From Brachypodium distachyon (lineage: Eukaryota > Streptophyta > Magnoliopsida > Poales > Poaceae): a stretch of DNA of 64,000 nucleotides. The DNA is taken from the NCBI RefSeq assembly GCF_000005505.3, contig NC_016132.3, positions 41,678,914 through 41,742,913 on the forward strand. The letters are read 5' to 3'. Below, in pieces: positions 22,102-32,905 of this stretch (within the stretch, counting starts at the first letter, position 1; each line of letters opens with the position of its first letter). Below the pieces are notes generated by a model. The model was given only the letters and a program-made list of their open reading frames with translations, made no database searches and was not told where the DNA came from. A program made the position numbers and the translations under genes.

Positions 22102-23072
22102 TCACGGGTAGAACTTGCGCAAGTGTTCCATATTCCAGCTATTGGGCACCGGCAAGTCGTCTTCGGTTTCCAGGCGGACAGCCCCCGGCCTGGTCACCTG
22201 CACTACCCGAAAAGGGCCCTCCCATTTCGGAGTCAACTTGTTCCCGGCCTTCGTTCCTTGTATCCGACGCAGGACAAGGTCTCCGTTCTCGAGCCCCCGA
22301 GGACGGACTCGTCTGTCGTGATAACGACGGAGTCCCTGCTGGTAGCGCGCGGCTCGCACAGCAGCCCGGCACCGAAGCTCTTCGATGAAGTTTAGATCGT
22401 CGACCCTCTGCTCGTGTTGGCTGGCGTTGCCATACGCGCGTACTCGGGGAGATCTGTACTTGAGCTCGAGGAGCAGCACCGCTTCTGCCCCGTAGACAAG
22501 GGCGAAAGGAGTTTCGCCCGTTGCCCGACTAGGTGTGGTCCGGACGGACCACAGCACGGGCTGGAGTTCTTCGATCCTGTGCTTCCCGTGGCCTTTGAGC
22601 TTGTCAAAGGTTCTCGTCTTGAGCCCCCGCTGAACCTCTGCGTTGGCTCGCTCCGCCTGTCCGTTGCTCCTCGGGTGAGCGAAGGACGCGAAGCGCAACT
22701 TAGTGCCCATCTCTTCGCAGTAGGCGCGAAACGCTGCGCTCGTGAATTGCGTGCCATTATCGGTGATGATGCTGTTGGGAACCCCGAACCGGCACACAAT
22801 GCCCTTAAGGAACTTGATGGCCGCCTGGGCGGTCACCTTGCGCACTGGTTCCACCTCCACCCATTTGGAGAACTTGTCGATGGCCACAAACAAGTATTCG
22901 TAACCGCCAACCGCCCTTGGTAGCTTGCCGACGATGTCGAGTCCCCAGACCGCGAACGGCCATGAGGACGGGATGGCATGCAGGGCTTGGGCTGGTTGGT
23001 TGCTCTTCTTCGAGTGGAACTGGCACGCTTCGCACGTCCTACCAGCCGCTCTGCGTCTGCCAGGGCCGTGGG
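22102..23072 (-). pseudogene. Integrase, element B
   Basis: The reading frame carries LDIVGKLP (Asp), IITDNGTQF (Asp) and SNGQAERANAE (Glu), then NGDLVLRRIQGTKAGNKLTPKWEGPF and a natural end HLRKFYP at 22102. Unlike arm A this integrase has its complete C-terminus. It is separated from the zinc-binding part by the shared TAG at 23073-23075. Apart from that stop the core looks intact. Confidence 0.85.
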
Positions 23073-23795
23073 CTAGTAAAAACCATGCCGGAAATCCTTG
23101 CCGGCTAAAGCCCGGGAGGCCACATGGTGTGAACATGTGCCTCGATGTATGTCCTCCAACAGTGCACACCCTTCCTCCTGCGGCACGCAGTGGAGTTTTA
23201 CACCATTCGCACGCCTGCGGTAGACGCTGCCGTCTATCACGGTGTACATCTTGGCTCGCCGCGCTACGCGCTCCGCGGCGACGTCATCCTCCGGGAGAGT
23301 CTCCCATTTCAAATAGCGGGCGATCTCTTCCGCCCAGGGAGGAATTTCTCTGCCCATGCATGCCGCCATATCAGCGGCATGGACCCCTGCTGCTGCAGGG
23401 GTTCCCTCGGTTGCCGCAGGAGCGTCCCCGACAGCCGTCTGGGGGGTGACTGAAGGAGCCAGTTGCTTCTGACAGAACACCCCTGCCGGAGGCTTCCGGC
23501 GCTCTGCTGCCATCTTGGCCAGCTCATCAGCAGCGAAGTTGTCCTTCCGCTTGACGTGTTCGAAGCGCAAACCCTTGAACTTCCGTTCCAGCTTGCAAAC
23601 CTCTTCCACGTACGGGACCATTTGAGGGCAATCGTAGTCCTTGTTCACCTGGTTGATCACAAGCTGGGAATCACCGCGAACAACCAGGCGCTTAATGTCG
23701 AGGGCGACCGCTGCCCGCCGCCCGGCAAGCAGGCCTTCGTACTCCGCCGTGTTGTTGGTGGAGTTAGCGAAGTCGAGTTGGACGGCGAACCGCAG
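23073..23795 (-). pseudogene. Second RNase H and integrase zinc-binding region, element B
   Basis: The segment reads from the TAG at 23796-23798 (shared with arm A) through TAEYEGLLAGR, RGDSQLVINQVNKDYDCPQM and CSHHVASRALAGKDFRHGFY to the TAG at 23073-23075. It keeps the 13 codons that arm A has lost. The two stops are at the same codons as in A, one at a Gln position and one at the conserved Trp of GFYWPT. Confidence 0.82.
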
Positions 23796-25343
23796 CTAGT
23801 CCCCTGTGGGTGACTCGATGACGACCCCGGCTGCCGCTCCCTGGAGACTGAACGCACCGTCGAAGTAGAGGACCCAGTGGCCCTCGTCCAGCTTGCCGGG
23901 AAGGCCGGTCTCCGACTCACTTTCTTCTACGCCCGTGGACGTCCACTCCGCGACGAAGTCCGCCAGGGCCGTGCTCTTGATGCTTTTGGAGTTGGCGAAG
24001 TGGAGGTCAAACTCCGACAGCTCCATCCTCCATTCGGCCACTCTCCCGGTGGCTTCACGGTTGGTGAGGGTCTTCTCGAGGCAGAACCCGGACACCACCG
24101 TGACGCGGTGCGCCTGGAAGTAGTGGCGCAACTTGCGGGACGCAAGGAGAATCCCTAGAAGGAGCTTCTGTACTTGCGGGTATCTTGTCCGCGCGTCGCG
24201 CAACACCGTACTGACGAAGTACACCGGTCGCTGCACCAACCGCTTCCGCGGCGCCGAGGTTGCCGGCTCTGGGGTGGTCCCTTGGCTTGAGGTGGTTGCC
24301 GGAGGCTGCTCAGCCCCCTGCCCCGCAGCCCCAATCCCCGGGACGTCTTCCTCCCTCTCGGCAACCAGCACCGAGCTGACCACCTGGTCAGTCGCCGCTA
24401 GGTAGAGCAGCAGCGGCTCGCCCAACTTGGGGGCGACGAGGATGGGCGGTGACCTCAGGTAGCGCTTGAGTTCCTGGAGCGCCGCCTCGGCCTCGACAGT
24501 CCAGTCGACTGGACCCTTCTTCTTCATTACCCGGAAGAAAGGCAGGGCAAGCTCGCCTAGCCTGGAGATGAAGCGTCCAAGCGCGGCAACGCAGCCGTTG
24601 AGGCGCTGGACATCTTTCACCTTGCGGGGGGCCTCCATCTTCTCAATGGCTTCTATTTTGGTCGGGTTGGCCTGTATCCCCCGGTGTGAAACCAAGAAAC
24701 CCAGAAGCTGCCCGGAGTTGACACCGAAGGTGCACTTATCCGGGTTCAGCCTGAGCTTGATCTTGCGGTGGTTGTCAAATGTCTCCCGCAGGTCATCAAT
24801 CAGGGAGTCCCTACGCTTCGATTTGATGACGATGTCATCCATGTAGGCCTCCGCGTTGCGGCCTAGCTGGGGCCCCAAACATTCTCGCAGGGCGCGCTGG
24901 AATGTGGAGCCCGCGTTCTTCAACCCGAAAGGCATGCATGTATAGCAGTAGCAGCCAACCGGGGTGATAAACGCTGTCTTTTCCTCATCCTCGACCGCCA
25001 TCTTGATTTGATGGTAGCCGGAGAAAGCATCCAAAAAACTCAACAGGTCACAACCAGCGGTAGAATCAACTATCTGGTCGATACGGGGTACAGGGAAGGG
25101 ATCATTGGGGCATGCACGATTAAGATCGGTAAAATCCACGCACATGTGAAGCTTATTCCCCGCTTTGGGCACCACTACAGGGTTAGCCAGCCAAGTGGGG
25201 TACAAAACTTCCCTGATCGCCCCGGCAGCCCTGAGCTTGCCCACCTCTTGCTTGATGAAATCTTTCCGCTCTTGTGCCTGCCGCCGGATCTTCTGCTTGA
25301 TGGGGCACGCGTCCGGGCGCACCGCGAGCCGATGCTCAATCAC
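23796..25343 (-). pseudogene. Reverse transcriptase and RNase H, element B
   Basis: A 515-residue frame with RT motifs [31 protein letters not shown] (catalytic YMDD), LGFLVSHRG and the gypsy RNase H ([32 protein letters not shown]). It ends at the TAG shared with arm A. Its start (IEHRLAVRPD) abuts a deletion of about 190 bp that removed the protease-RT linker still present in A at about 9510-9705. Confidence 0.85.
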
Positions 25344-26212
25344 CTCCCTGGGACTCCGGGACGCGCGCTCGAGCCCGCACCTCCTCCGGCTAGCCCTTGC
25401 GGGGTGGCGCGGGCCTTCTTCGTTGCCGGGGCGTCACCCGGCAGGGCGTCGTCCTCGACAACACCTTCGTCGCCGGCGTCAACTGCAGCAGCGGCCCGGA
25501 CGACCTCGCCAACGCACCAAGCAGCGTCTTTGAGATCGCATCCGATAAAGAGGACTCCGTAAATGGACGGCATCTTCATCACGCCGTAGGCGCAATGCGT
25601 AGCCGCCATAAACTTGATCAGCGCCGGACGGCCAAGGATCCCGTTGTAGGGCAACGGGGTATGCGCCACGTCGAACACTATGTGCTCGGTCCTGAATGCT
25701 TCCCGGGACCCGAAGGTGACCAGCAGCGTGATGCGTCTCAGCGGGCGCACGATCCCGGGGTTCACCCCCCGAAACGGTTCGGTGGGCTTCAGTTGCTCCA
25801 TCGGCAGCTGGAGCTTTTCCACCAGCCTGGCGGACAGGAGGTTAAGCCCCGCTCCGTTGTCCACCAGGACCTTGGTCACCGTCATATTGCTAATGATCGG
25901 CGAGACGACGAAGGGTATTACTCCGGAACCCAAGTGTCGCACCGGGTGGTCGTCGGCGCTGAAGGTGATCGGCACGTGCGACCACCTCAGCGGCTGTTTC
26001 GGCTCCGCATCCGGCAATAGCGCGCACACGTCGCGGGTGAGGCGCTTCACCGCGGCGTGGGATGGGAGAGCGTAAGATCCCCCATGGATACAGGCGACGC
26101 CACGAGGCTCCTGGAAGCCCGGCTCGTCGCCGCCGGAATGGTCGGACTCGCGTTGCTCCTCGGCGCGCACCCTGTCGCGCCCACGAGGAGGGCGTTCCCG
26201 CACAGCGAGGGG
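25340..26212 (-). pseudogene. Protease region, element B
   Basis: A 287-residue frame with LPSHAAVKRLTRDVCALLP, the aspartic protease active site KVLVDNGAGLNLLSARLVEKL and LPYNGILGRPALIKFMAA. It is intact where arm A has its one-base deletion. The upstream stop at 26213-26215 is TAG where arm A has CAG (GRGQPLAG in A). The frame ends in the junction of the 190-bp deletion. Confidence 0.82.
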
Positions 26213-27966
26213 CTAGCTGCGCCCTCCTTGGGGTTCGACCCTGCCAGCACCCCAGTCGGCCGGCCTCGGACCCGCTCTGGGGTCGTTCGGGCAATCGCGG
26301 GAGAGATGCCCAATGTCGCCACAATTGAAGCAGGCGCCGGCGGCGCGGCGCTCCTCGTGGCGCTGCTCCTGCCGCTGCTTGATCCCTTGCAGGACGCGGC
26401 AACTCTGCGCGTCGTGGGTGGAGTTGTTGTGGATAGGACAGCGGGACGTATCGCCCTGCTTCCCGCCAGATTCCCCCCCCCCCCCCCCCGGCGAGGCCTT
26501 CTTCGTGGGTCTCGCGGCAGGAGCCCCCGAGTCCGCAGCGAGGACTTGCTTCCCGCTGCGCTTACGGGAACCCTTCTTCTGCGAGCCCTCGCCCGGGCTC
26601 GCGGCAGCCTGGGCTGCCAGCTCGGGCGCTAGGCGCCCCTCCTCGGCCATGGCGCACTTGTGCACCAAGGCATACAAGTCCTGCGTCGTCCGGATCCGAT
26701 GCGTGCTCAGCTTCTCACGCATCTTGAGATCGCGGACGTTGATGGCGAAGGTGTTTATGATGGCGGCCGCCTCCGCGTCCGGGATAGAATAGGAGAGATT
26801 GCAGAAGCGGTTGACGAAGGCCCGCAACGTCTCTCCCGGTTTTTGCATGATGGTGTGTAGCTCCGCCATGGTTCCCGGGCGCTTATAGCCGCCCTGGAAC
26901 GCGCTCACGAACTGCTCGCGCAGGTCTGCCCAGGTGGCGACGGATCTGGCGGGCAGGTTGAGCAACCAGGTTCGCGATGATCCCTTCAGGACCATCGGGA
27001 ACCAGTTCGCCCTGACCTTCTCGTCGGCGCCAATGGCATGCATGCCCAGCGTGTAGGTCAGGAGAAAATCTTTGGGGTTAGCGGTCCCGTCGTACATACC
27101 GAGCGTAGGGGCTCGGAACTTACGGGGCCACACCACCCGCCGCAACTCGTGCGCGAACGCAGTGCAGCCGTCTTCTGGGCCCAGGGGAGCATCTTGTTGC
27201 TCCAGTGGGTGCCGGCGCTCCACCTCGCGCCTGCGCCGGCGCAGATCCTCCTGTTGTCGGGCATTCAAGATGCCACGCACAACGCGGTGGGCGATGAATT
27301 CGAGGACCCCTCCGGGCTCCCGTCTACCAGGCCCCGCTGAGGAGGGGGAGGGTTCTCCCCCTGTCGTGAGGCGGGCAGCGTGCCTTCGCGCTTTAAGTTC
27401 AGCCCGTGGCCGGAGCCTACCGGGGCGCCCTCGCCTTGCGGCTGTTGGGCGGCCAGGGCGAGAAGCGCTTCCAACTCCTCGCCCCACGTCTCGTGCGCCG
27501 GCGTGCCCTGCTGCGGCTCGTACCGCACCATGACGCGCGCGGCGACGATGGCTTCAGCCGGGGTTCGCACGGGGGGCAATCGGTTTCCTGAACGGCTGCT
27601 TCCCGCCCTGGCCCCGGACGCCTCCGGGCGTGCAGGGTGCGAACCTCCAGGGGTCGCACGGGACGCGGCGTGCTCCGGGTGCCGCTGCCGCGGGGCATCC
27701 TCGGGTAGCGTCTCCACCCGTTGGCTGGCCCGGGCGACGCCATGCGTGCTCGCCCGACTGCCCCCAGCGCTGGGGGCAGCCGGTCCCCTCGGCCGATTGT
27801 CGGTCGACGGTCGGGGAGGCGGTGGAGGCAGCTGCGTTTGCTGCACCCTCGAGGGCTCGGGATTCTCTTGAGCTCCCGATTCGGGTCGCACGTCGTGCGA
27901 CCGCGTGTGCGCCGCTGGGGCCTCACGCGGGTCTATGCGTGAATCACCAGCCCGCTTGGAGGGCAT
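26213..27966 (-). pseudogene. Gag, element B
   Basis: The start is ATG at 27966 (MPSKRAGDSRIDPREAP), followed by a Pro/Arg-rich N-terminal region. A frameshift between about 27265 and 27340 moves it into the second frame, which carries VLEFIAHRVVRGILNARQQEDLRRR, the capsid domain (WADLREQFVSAFQGGYKRPG, LRAFVNRFCNLSYS), CPIHNNSTHDAQSC and an intact CCHC zinc knuckle CFNCGDIGHLSRDC. A run of 17 C (26473-26489) encodes extra Gly compared with arm A. Gag would coat the RNA and form the particle. Confidence 0.83.
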
Positions 27967-28056
27967 GGTGACAAGGCTCGTCGACGAAGAAGAGTGAAAC
28001 CGATGCCGATGGGAACTTCCGCTGCCGGCGATCTCCGGCGCTGTCCACTCCCGCGC

Positions 28057-28074
28057 CCCCTACCTGGCGCGCCA
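28057..28074 (-). other. Primer-binding site of element B
   Basis: On the minus strand TGGCGCGCCAGG followed by TAGGGGG lies two bases after the LTR end (gatgaca). It matches element A at the same place. Confidence 0.65.
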
Positions 28075-28076
28075 GA

Positions 28077-29089
28077 TGTCATCGCTCGGTGCTCCGACAC
28101 CGGGGGCGTGCAGCCACGTCCCCCTTTCAGGTTCGGTAGGGGCGTCTGGGGTGGAGACCAGATGATCGCCGGCACGGCCGACGAGGCCCTACTGGGCCGG
28201 CGAGGCAAAGTGCTAGGGGTACGCGCTAGTCCAAGAACAGACGTACGCACGATTTTTACCCAGGTTCGGGCCACCCGAAGGTGTAAAACCCTACGTCCTG
28301 CCTATCTGAGCTGATATTGATTACGGATCAAATGTTTACAGGTTGCCAGGCAAGCTCCCGGGCTTTCTCTCAGTGGCTAGGCACTCCTCACCGCTCTCTG
28401 CTGGCTGCCTACTGGAGCCACTAAGCATCTATCGAGCGAGCTTCGTCCGAACCAACTAACTAACCAAATGACTAACCCGTCAACCCTCTCTCCCCCCTAG
28501 ACTGTTGGCATGGGTCCTCCTTTTATACACAAGGGGATGCCACATGTGCCACGGTGCATTGGCTACAAGTGTCCAACGGGGAGGCATGCAACTCTCCCTG
28601 GTGAGTTGGTGGCATGCATGGGTGCCACCTCCGCTGCTAGGGGCCTAAGACCCTAGGGTAGGATTGGACAACCACTGTTCCTTCGACCCGACGGGTAACT
28701 ACCCGTCGGTCGGCTCGTTTACTGAGCCGCGCGCCTTACTCCTTGCCTTGGTGGGACCGCGCGTTCCGCGCCCGCCACGTGCCCGTGTGGCGCTGTCCAG
28801 TGGGCCCCACGACCCGAGGCGGGGGCATGCGTCCGGGAGCCTCCAGTCCCCGCAAGTCGGCCCGGGAAGCACCTGGGCCCAGCGCGCCCGGGAACCTCCT
28901 CCCGGGAAGCAGCTTCCAAGGAGGTGCCTAATCGGGAATATTCCTAGAAGCCCCGCTAGCCCATTTCGGGCTAGTAGCTTGCCGGGAAGCTCGTTGGCGC
29001 TCCCCGGGATGAGACCTTACCGGGAACCCGGAGGAGGGGGCCACGCGTCGCGCAGCGGTGGTACCCCAGGTGCCACTGGTGCGACAACA
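28077..29089 (-). repeat. 5' LTR of element B
   Basis: On the minus strand it begins TGTTGTCGCACC at 29089 and ends gatgaca at 28077, about 1013 bp. The TATA region (cttttatacac on the plus strand, near 28530) matches that of the left LTR. Its outer edge abuts a foreign LTR at 29090, with no target duplication matching the left side of the pair. Confidence 0.85.
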
Positions 29090-29924
29090 ACAATTAGAGT
29101 AAAGGGTGCCAATGATCGATGGCACAAGTGCGGGTATAAAAGTAGGGCGTGTACGCCGGCCTTATAGCGAAGGTCGCCGTACACTTGGACAAGTTGACAC
29201 GTCGATATGTTTTGAATAGGTTCAGTCGACCCTGCGGGTGCGACTTAATCCTATGTTAGGAAAGGCTTCGAGGGGGTTGTTAGCCAAGGGCTTGGGCCGA
29301 GCGGATCTTCCCAAGACACCTTTTGGCGAGAGGTTTGTCGGGGCCGCCTCGTACTTGGACCGAACGCGTCTTTCCAAGTATCGAGGTTAGGATACCCTCG
29401 AAACTCTAACCCAACCCCTTCTCCCTCGAGTTCGGGCCGAACGCGTCTTCCCGGATCTCGAAACTAGAGCTGTTTGCAAGAGGCTCTAGCCCTCTCCTCT
29501 TGAGTTTATTCAAGTTGAGAGTGAGTGATACATGCTCCCATGGCGGGGTATTTATAGCCTAGGGGTCCATGACAAAAGACCATGGCTACTCTTGAGGGAG
29601 AGAGAAAAGTGGGGGCAAAGTGGTAAAAGTAGTTCCTTTGATCCATAACTTTTGTGTGCACCATGAAGGAAAAGAGGGGCTTGGTCCATGGTCCACCATG
29701 GAATAAGGGCCCCCTCCTCACACCTTTCTTGCCCCCCACTCTAACTCATTTGACCCTTTGACCATGGCATGAGAGGCTTGACTCGTTGACTAGTCTTCCT
29801 TTGCCACGTAGGATTGACCGTGCCATGTAGACATCTTTTACTCGTGCTTGCGAAATGTTGACTTGGCCATCGCCACGTAGGATTTACGACCCGGCCCATA
29901 TAAGGGTTTTATTTTACTACAACA
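29090..29924 (-). repeat. LTR of a third family, possibly the 5' LTR of element C
   Basis: On the minus strand it starts TGTTGTAGTAAAAT at 29924 and has a TATA box ctataaatacc (29547-29554). A near-perfect stem-loop gtgtacg...cgtacac (29149-29184) lies close to its 3' end. It aligns with 41620-42440 throughout but lacks about the last 15 bases, where arm B's LTR begins. Its orientation suits a 5' LTR of element C (gag to the left, minus strand). In that case C's leader and gag N-terminus were lost. This link is inference. Confidence 0.7.
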
Positions 29925-31533
29925 GTAAGTCATTTTGAAATTTCCATATCGTCCAGACAATAGGAGATGTGCGTAACATATTCTGGTTCAACATAGAATA
30001 AGCAGGTTTTATCATTCAAATCCTGCCTCTTCCCCAGATTGTCTCTAGTGAGCAATTTGTTGTTGCTAAGCAACCACAAAAACATGTGAATCCTGGCAGA
30101 AACAGTAATTTGCCAAAGTGCAGGCTCATAGACATGTGAGGAGTAAATTCCAGCATACAAAGATTGTGAGGAGTAAATTCCAGCATTATTAAATTTCCAC
30201 ATCATTTGATCTTGTTCATTAAACAATTCAACACTAGACAAGATCTGGGACAACATCCTCCATTGTTCAAGTAGTCTAGATCCAAAGGCCCTCCTCAAAG
30301 ACAGCCTAATTTCATTATTAACCCAGACTTCACTCACAGTGACCATTTGTTCATTACAAATGATATAAAGGTCCCATAATTGAATGGCCAGACTAGAGCC
30401 TCCAAACTATTGGTCCTCCTAGAAACGAACGTTTCTACCATTCCCTATCATCCATTGATAACCTAGCTTAGCAGCTTGCCGTGCCCACAGGATCCCTTTC
30501 CAAAAAGTGGATCCCATCTGGTCATCAAGCAAAGATATTTGGATTATCAGCTTCATAATTAAAGTCAATTATTTGTTTCCAGAGCCTATGTGAGTCCAAG
30601 TTGTATCTATGAATCCAGGAAGCTAGTAGGGTGACATTTAGATCTCTAAGATTGGGTATACCCAGCCCTCCAAGCTCCTTTTTCATTACTTGTGACGCCC
30701 AATTTGCTAAGTGATACTTGTGACGTCCTTCATAGTTGTCCCACAAACTGTGGGCCATTTGGGAATTTAAAGCATGAATTGCCCAAATTGGAAATTTAAT
30801 TACAGATAATAGGTAAATGGAATGCTGGCTAAACATGCCCTAACTAAAATGATTTTCCCACCATATGAGAGAAGCTTGCCTCTCCACCTAGCCACTCTTT
30901 TAATAAGTTTGTCGATTACAGGCTAGAAGTCTTCTTTTATAAGTTTGTTGTGGTGTAAAGGCACACCAAGATAAGTAATAGGAAGGGCCCCTTTTTTGCG
31001 GCCAAAGATTTGGGCTAGAGAATTAACTTCCTCCTCTTCCATGTTCATTGGAATAAGATCAGATTTATGGTAGTTAATATTCATTCCTGAGATTTGTTCA
31101 TACAGAGTAAGAATCCATTTCAGATTTTGTGCCATTTGCAAGTCACTTTTGAGGAAAAAAAATAGCGTGTCATCAGCATACTGCAAACTGATGACACCAC
31201 CAGGGAAAAAACCAGGTAGCAAACCTGAGATAAGGTTCTGGTTAGCTTCTTTAATAAGCATTCTGGTAAAAACATCAGCTACTAGGTTGAATAAGATGGG
31301 GGACAGGGCGTCACCTTGTCTCAGTCCTTTTCTAGTTACAACTAAACCTCCATAGATCAAAGTTTGGAGTTTATTGATCCATTTTGGCCAAAGCCTCTCT
31401 ATGTGATCATTTGTTCTAAGAATTCCCAACTAACTCGGTCGTATGCTTTCTCATAGTCAAGTTTACGGAAAATTCCTTTATGTTGTTTGAGTAAATCTCC
31501 TGTATAATCTCATGTGCTATCATTCTAGTATAT

Positions 31534-32323
31534 AGAGTAAAATGCACCCGAGGTCTCTATTCTTTCGGAAAGGTGTCAAGTAGATCTCTAATCTTTCAAT
31601 GCACATTTGGGTCCTGATTGTTTGTTAAGTGATTCATCCCAGGTCCCTCGGCTGTATACGCAGCTCTGGCCGCATGACGTGGCTGACACGTAGGCTTTGG
31701 GCCCACCCGTCAGGCGATGACGTGGCGTTGCCATCTTACAGAAACCCCCCAGCACATTTCTCCCTCTCATTTTCGCGGCCCGCTGACGTTCTCCTCTTCT
31801 TCCTCGGTGCCGGAGAGGAGGGTCGCTCAGCGACAGCCATGGCCCACCGTGCCCTCGCCGCCCTCCTCTTCTTCCTCCTGCTCGCCGCCGTCGCCGCGGG
31901 GTCGGAGGAGGAGGCTGAGGTTCACGTGGCGGAGATGGTGGAGACGGCGATGCCCGCGAAGGAACTCGCCAGGCTGCTGGAGAGGCTCGAGGAGGTCACG
32001 TCTTCGCTCACCGCATCCGTCCGCGCTCGCTGCCAGATCCGCCACGGAGCCGGAGCCCCCGCCGCCGCCATAAGCGGGCCGCGAAAATGAGAGGGAGAAA
32101 CGTGCGGGAGGTTTTCTGTATGATGGCAACGCCACGTCGTCGCCTGACGTGTTGGCCCAAAGCCTACGTGTTAGCCACGTCATGCGGCCAGAGCTGCGCA
32201 TACAGTCGAGGGACCTGGGGTGAACCACTTAACAAACAATCAGGACCCAAATGTGCATTTTGAAAAATTAGAGACCTACTTGACACTTCGTGAAAGAATA
32301 GAGACCTTGGGTGCATTTTACTC
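31534..32323. mobile_element. Mutator-like element with long inverted termini (Pack-MULE type)
   Basis: Terminal inverted repeats of about 240-250 bp (gagtaaaatgcaccc...gcggcccgct at the left, its inverse ending ...gggtgcattttactc at the right) enclose about 285 bp of GC-rich unique sequence. A perfect 9-bp direct repeat, ctagtatat, flanks it at 31525-31533 and 32324-32332. Long inverted termini with a 9-bp target duplication define the Mutator superfamily. It carries no transposase, so it is non-autonomous, and it sits inside the LINE RT region. Confidence 0.9.
31839..32090 (+). CDS. Small signal-peptide ORF captured by the Mutator-like element
   Basis: ATG at 31839 opens an 83-residue frame. 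MAHRALAALLFFLLLAAVAAG is a convincing secretory signal peptide with a hydrophobic core of about 14 residues. An acidic, amphipathic part follows (EEEAEVHVAEMVETAMPAKELARLLERLEEVTSS). The last residues come from the right inverted repeat, so the C-terminus is chimeric. GC content and codon use are those of a grass first exon, unlike the surrounding LINE. I read it as the first exon of a host gene picked up by the element; I do not recognise the gene. Whether it is expressed cannot be seen. Confidence 0.5.
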   Translation: MAHRALAALLFFLLLAAVAAGSEEEAEVHVAEMVETAMPAKELARLLERLEEVTSSLTASVRARCQIRHGAGAPAAAISGPRK

Positions 32324-32905
32324 CTAGTATATGTCTTCATTTGATGAAGGCAGTTTGGTTGATGGAGATCAACCTGTCAGCGCAACCACCTAATCTGATT
32401 GTGCAAGCTTTAGCAAAAAATTTAAAGCTCCAATTGGTAAGGGATATGGGGTCTGAATTTCTTAAGGGAAGTAGCATCTTGTTCTTTGGGAAATAGTGTT
32501 AGCATGGCAAAATTCAGTCTGTATAGGTCAGCATTGTAGTTATCAAAGTCTCTAAAGAGATTCAACAAATCAAGTTTGATGTTTCCCAGAATTTTTGATA
32601 GAACAAAAAAGGGAAACCATCCGGGCCCGGAGCACCATCTGCATAGGAGGAGAAAACAATTTCCTTGATTTCCTCTTCAGAGAAGTTTTGGTCTAGGAAG
32701 TTGTTTTCCTCCTCTGTAACTATGTCCTCTCGGCCCCAAAAATCATTATCCATATTAATGTCCAGTCTGTCATCTTTACCAAATAGTTTTTTTTGTAAAA
32801 GTCCAAAGCTACCTGCAGCATGGTAGGTGTATCATGCACCAGCCCATCTGGGCCTTCCAAGGACGCAATCTTCTTCTTTTAGAAGCAGATGTTTTCCTCC
32901 TCAGT

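Larger units (their letters stand above)
17283..29089 (-). mobile_element. Tat-lineage gypsy element B, right arm of the inverted pair
   Basis: Same family and same internal order as element A, but on the minus strand. The LTR is at 28077-29089, then gag, protease, RT, RNase H domains and integrase run leftward to 22102. After that come a non-coding region with an internal TATA box, the stem-loop array and the antisense gene on the plus strand. RT-region proteins of A and B differ at roughly 7-8% of residues by eye, so the pair is not a fresh duplication. B keeps about 1 kb after integrase that A has lost, and lacks about 190 bp between protease and RT that A keeps. Confidence 0.85.
29925..32905 (-). 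mobile_element. L1-type LINE remains (ORF2), interrupted
   Basis: The pieces run right to left: pre-RT segment (SLEGPDGLVHDTPTML, near 32830), GAPGPDGFPFLFYQKFW (32562-32640), then after the inserted element RQGDALSPILFNLVADVF and LQYADDTLFFFLKSD (RT catalytic YADD, 30923-31429). ELGGLGIPNLRDLNVTLLASW (30525-30836) and a zf-RVT part (ARIHMFLWLLSNNKLLTRDNLGKR, 29930-30346) follow. Several frameshifts and stops show it is dead. It is cut at 29925 by the LTR and has no 5' endonuclease in view. The flanks of the element at 31534-32323 join in RT sequence (INQTAFIK on one side, HEIIQE-like on the other). Confidence 0.85.
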
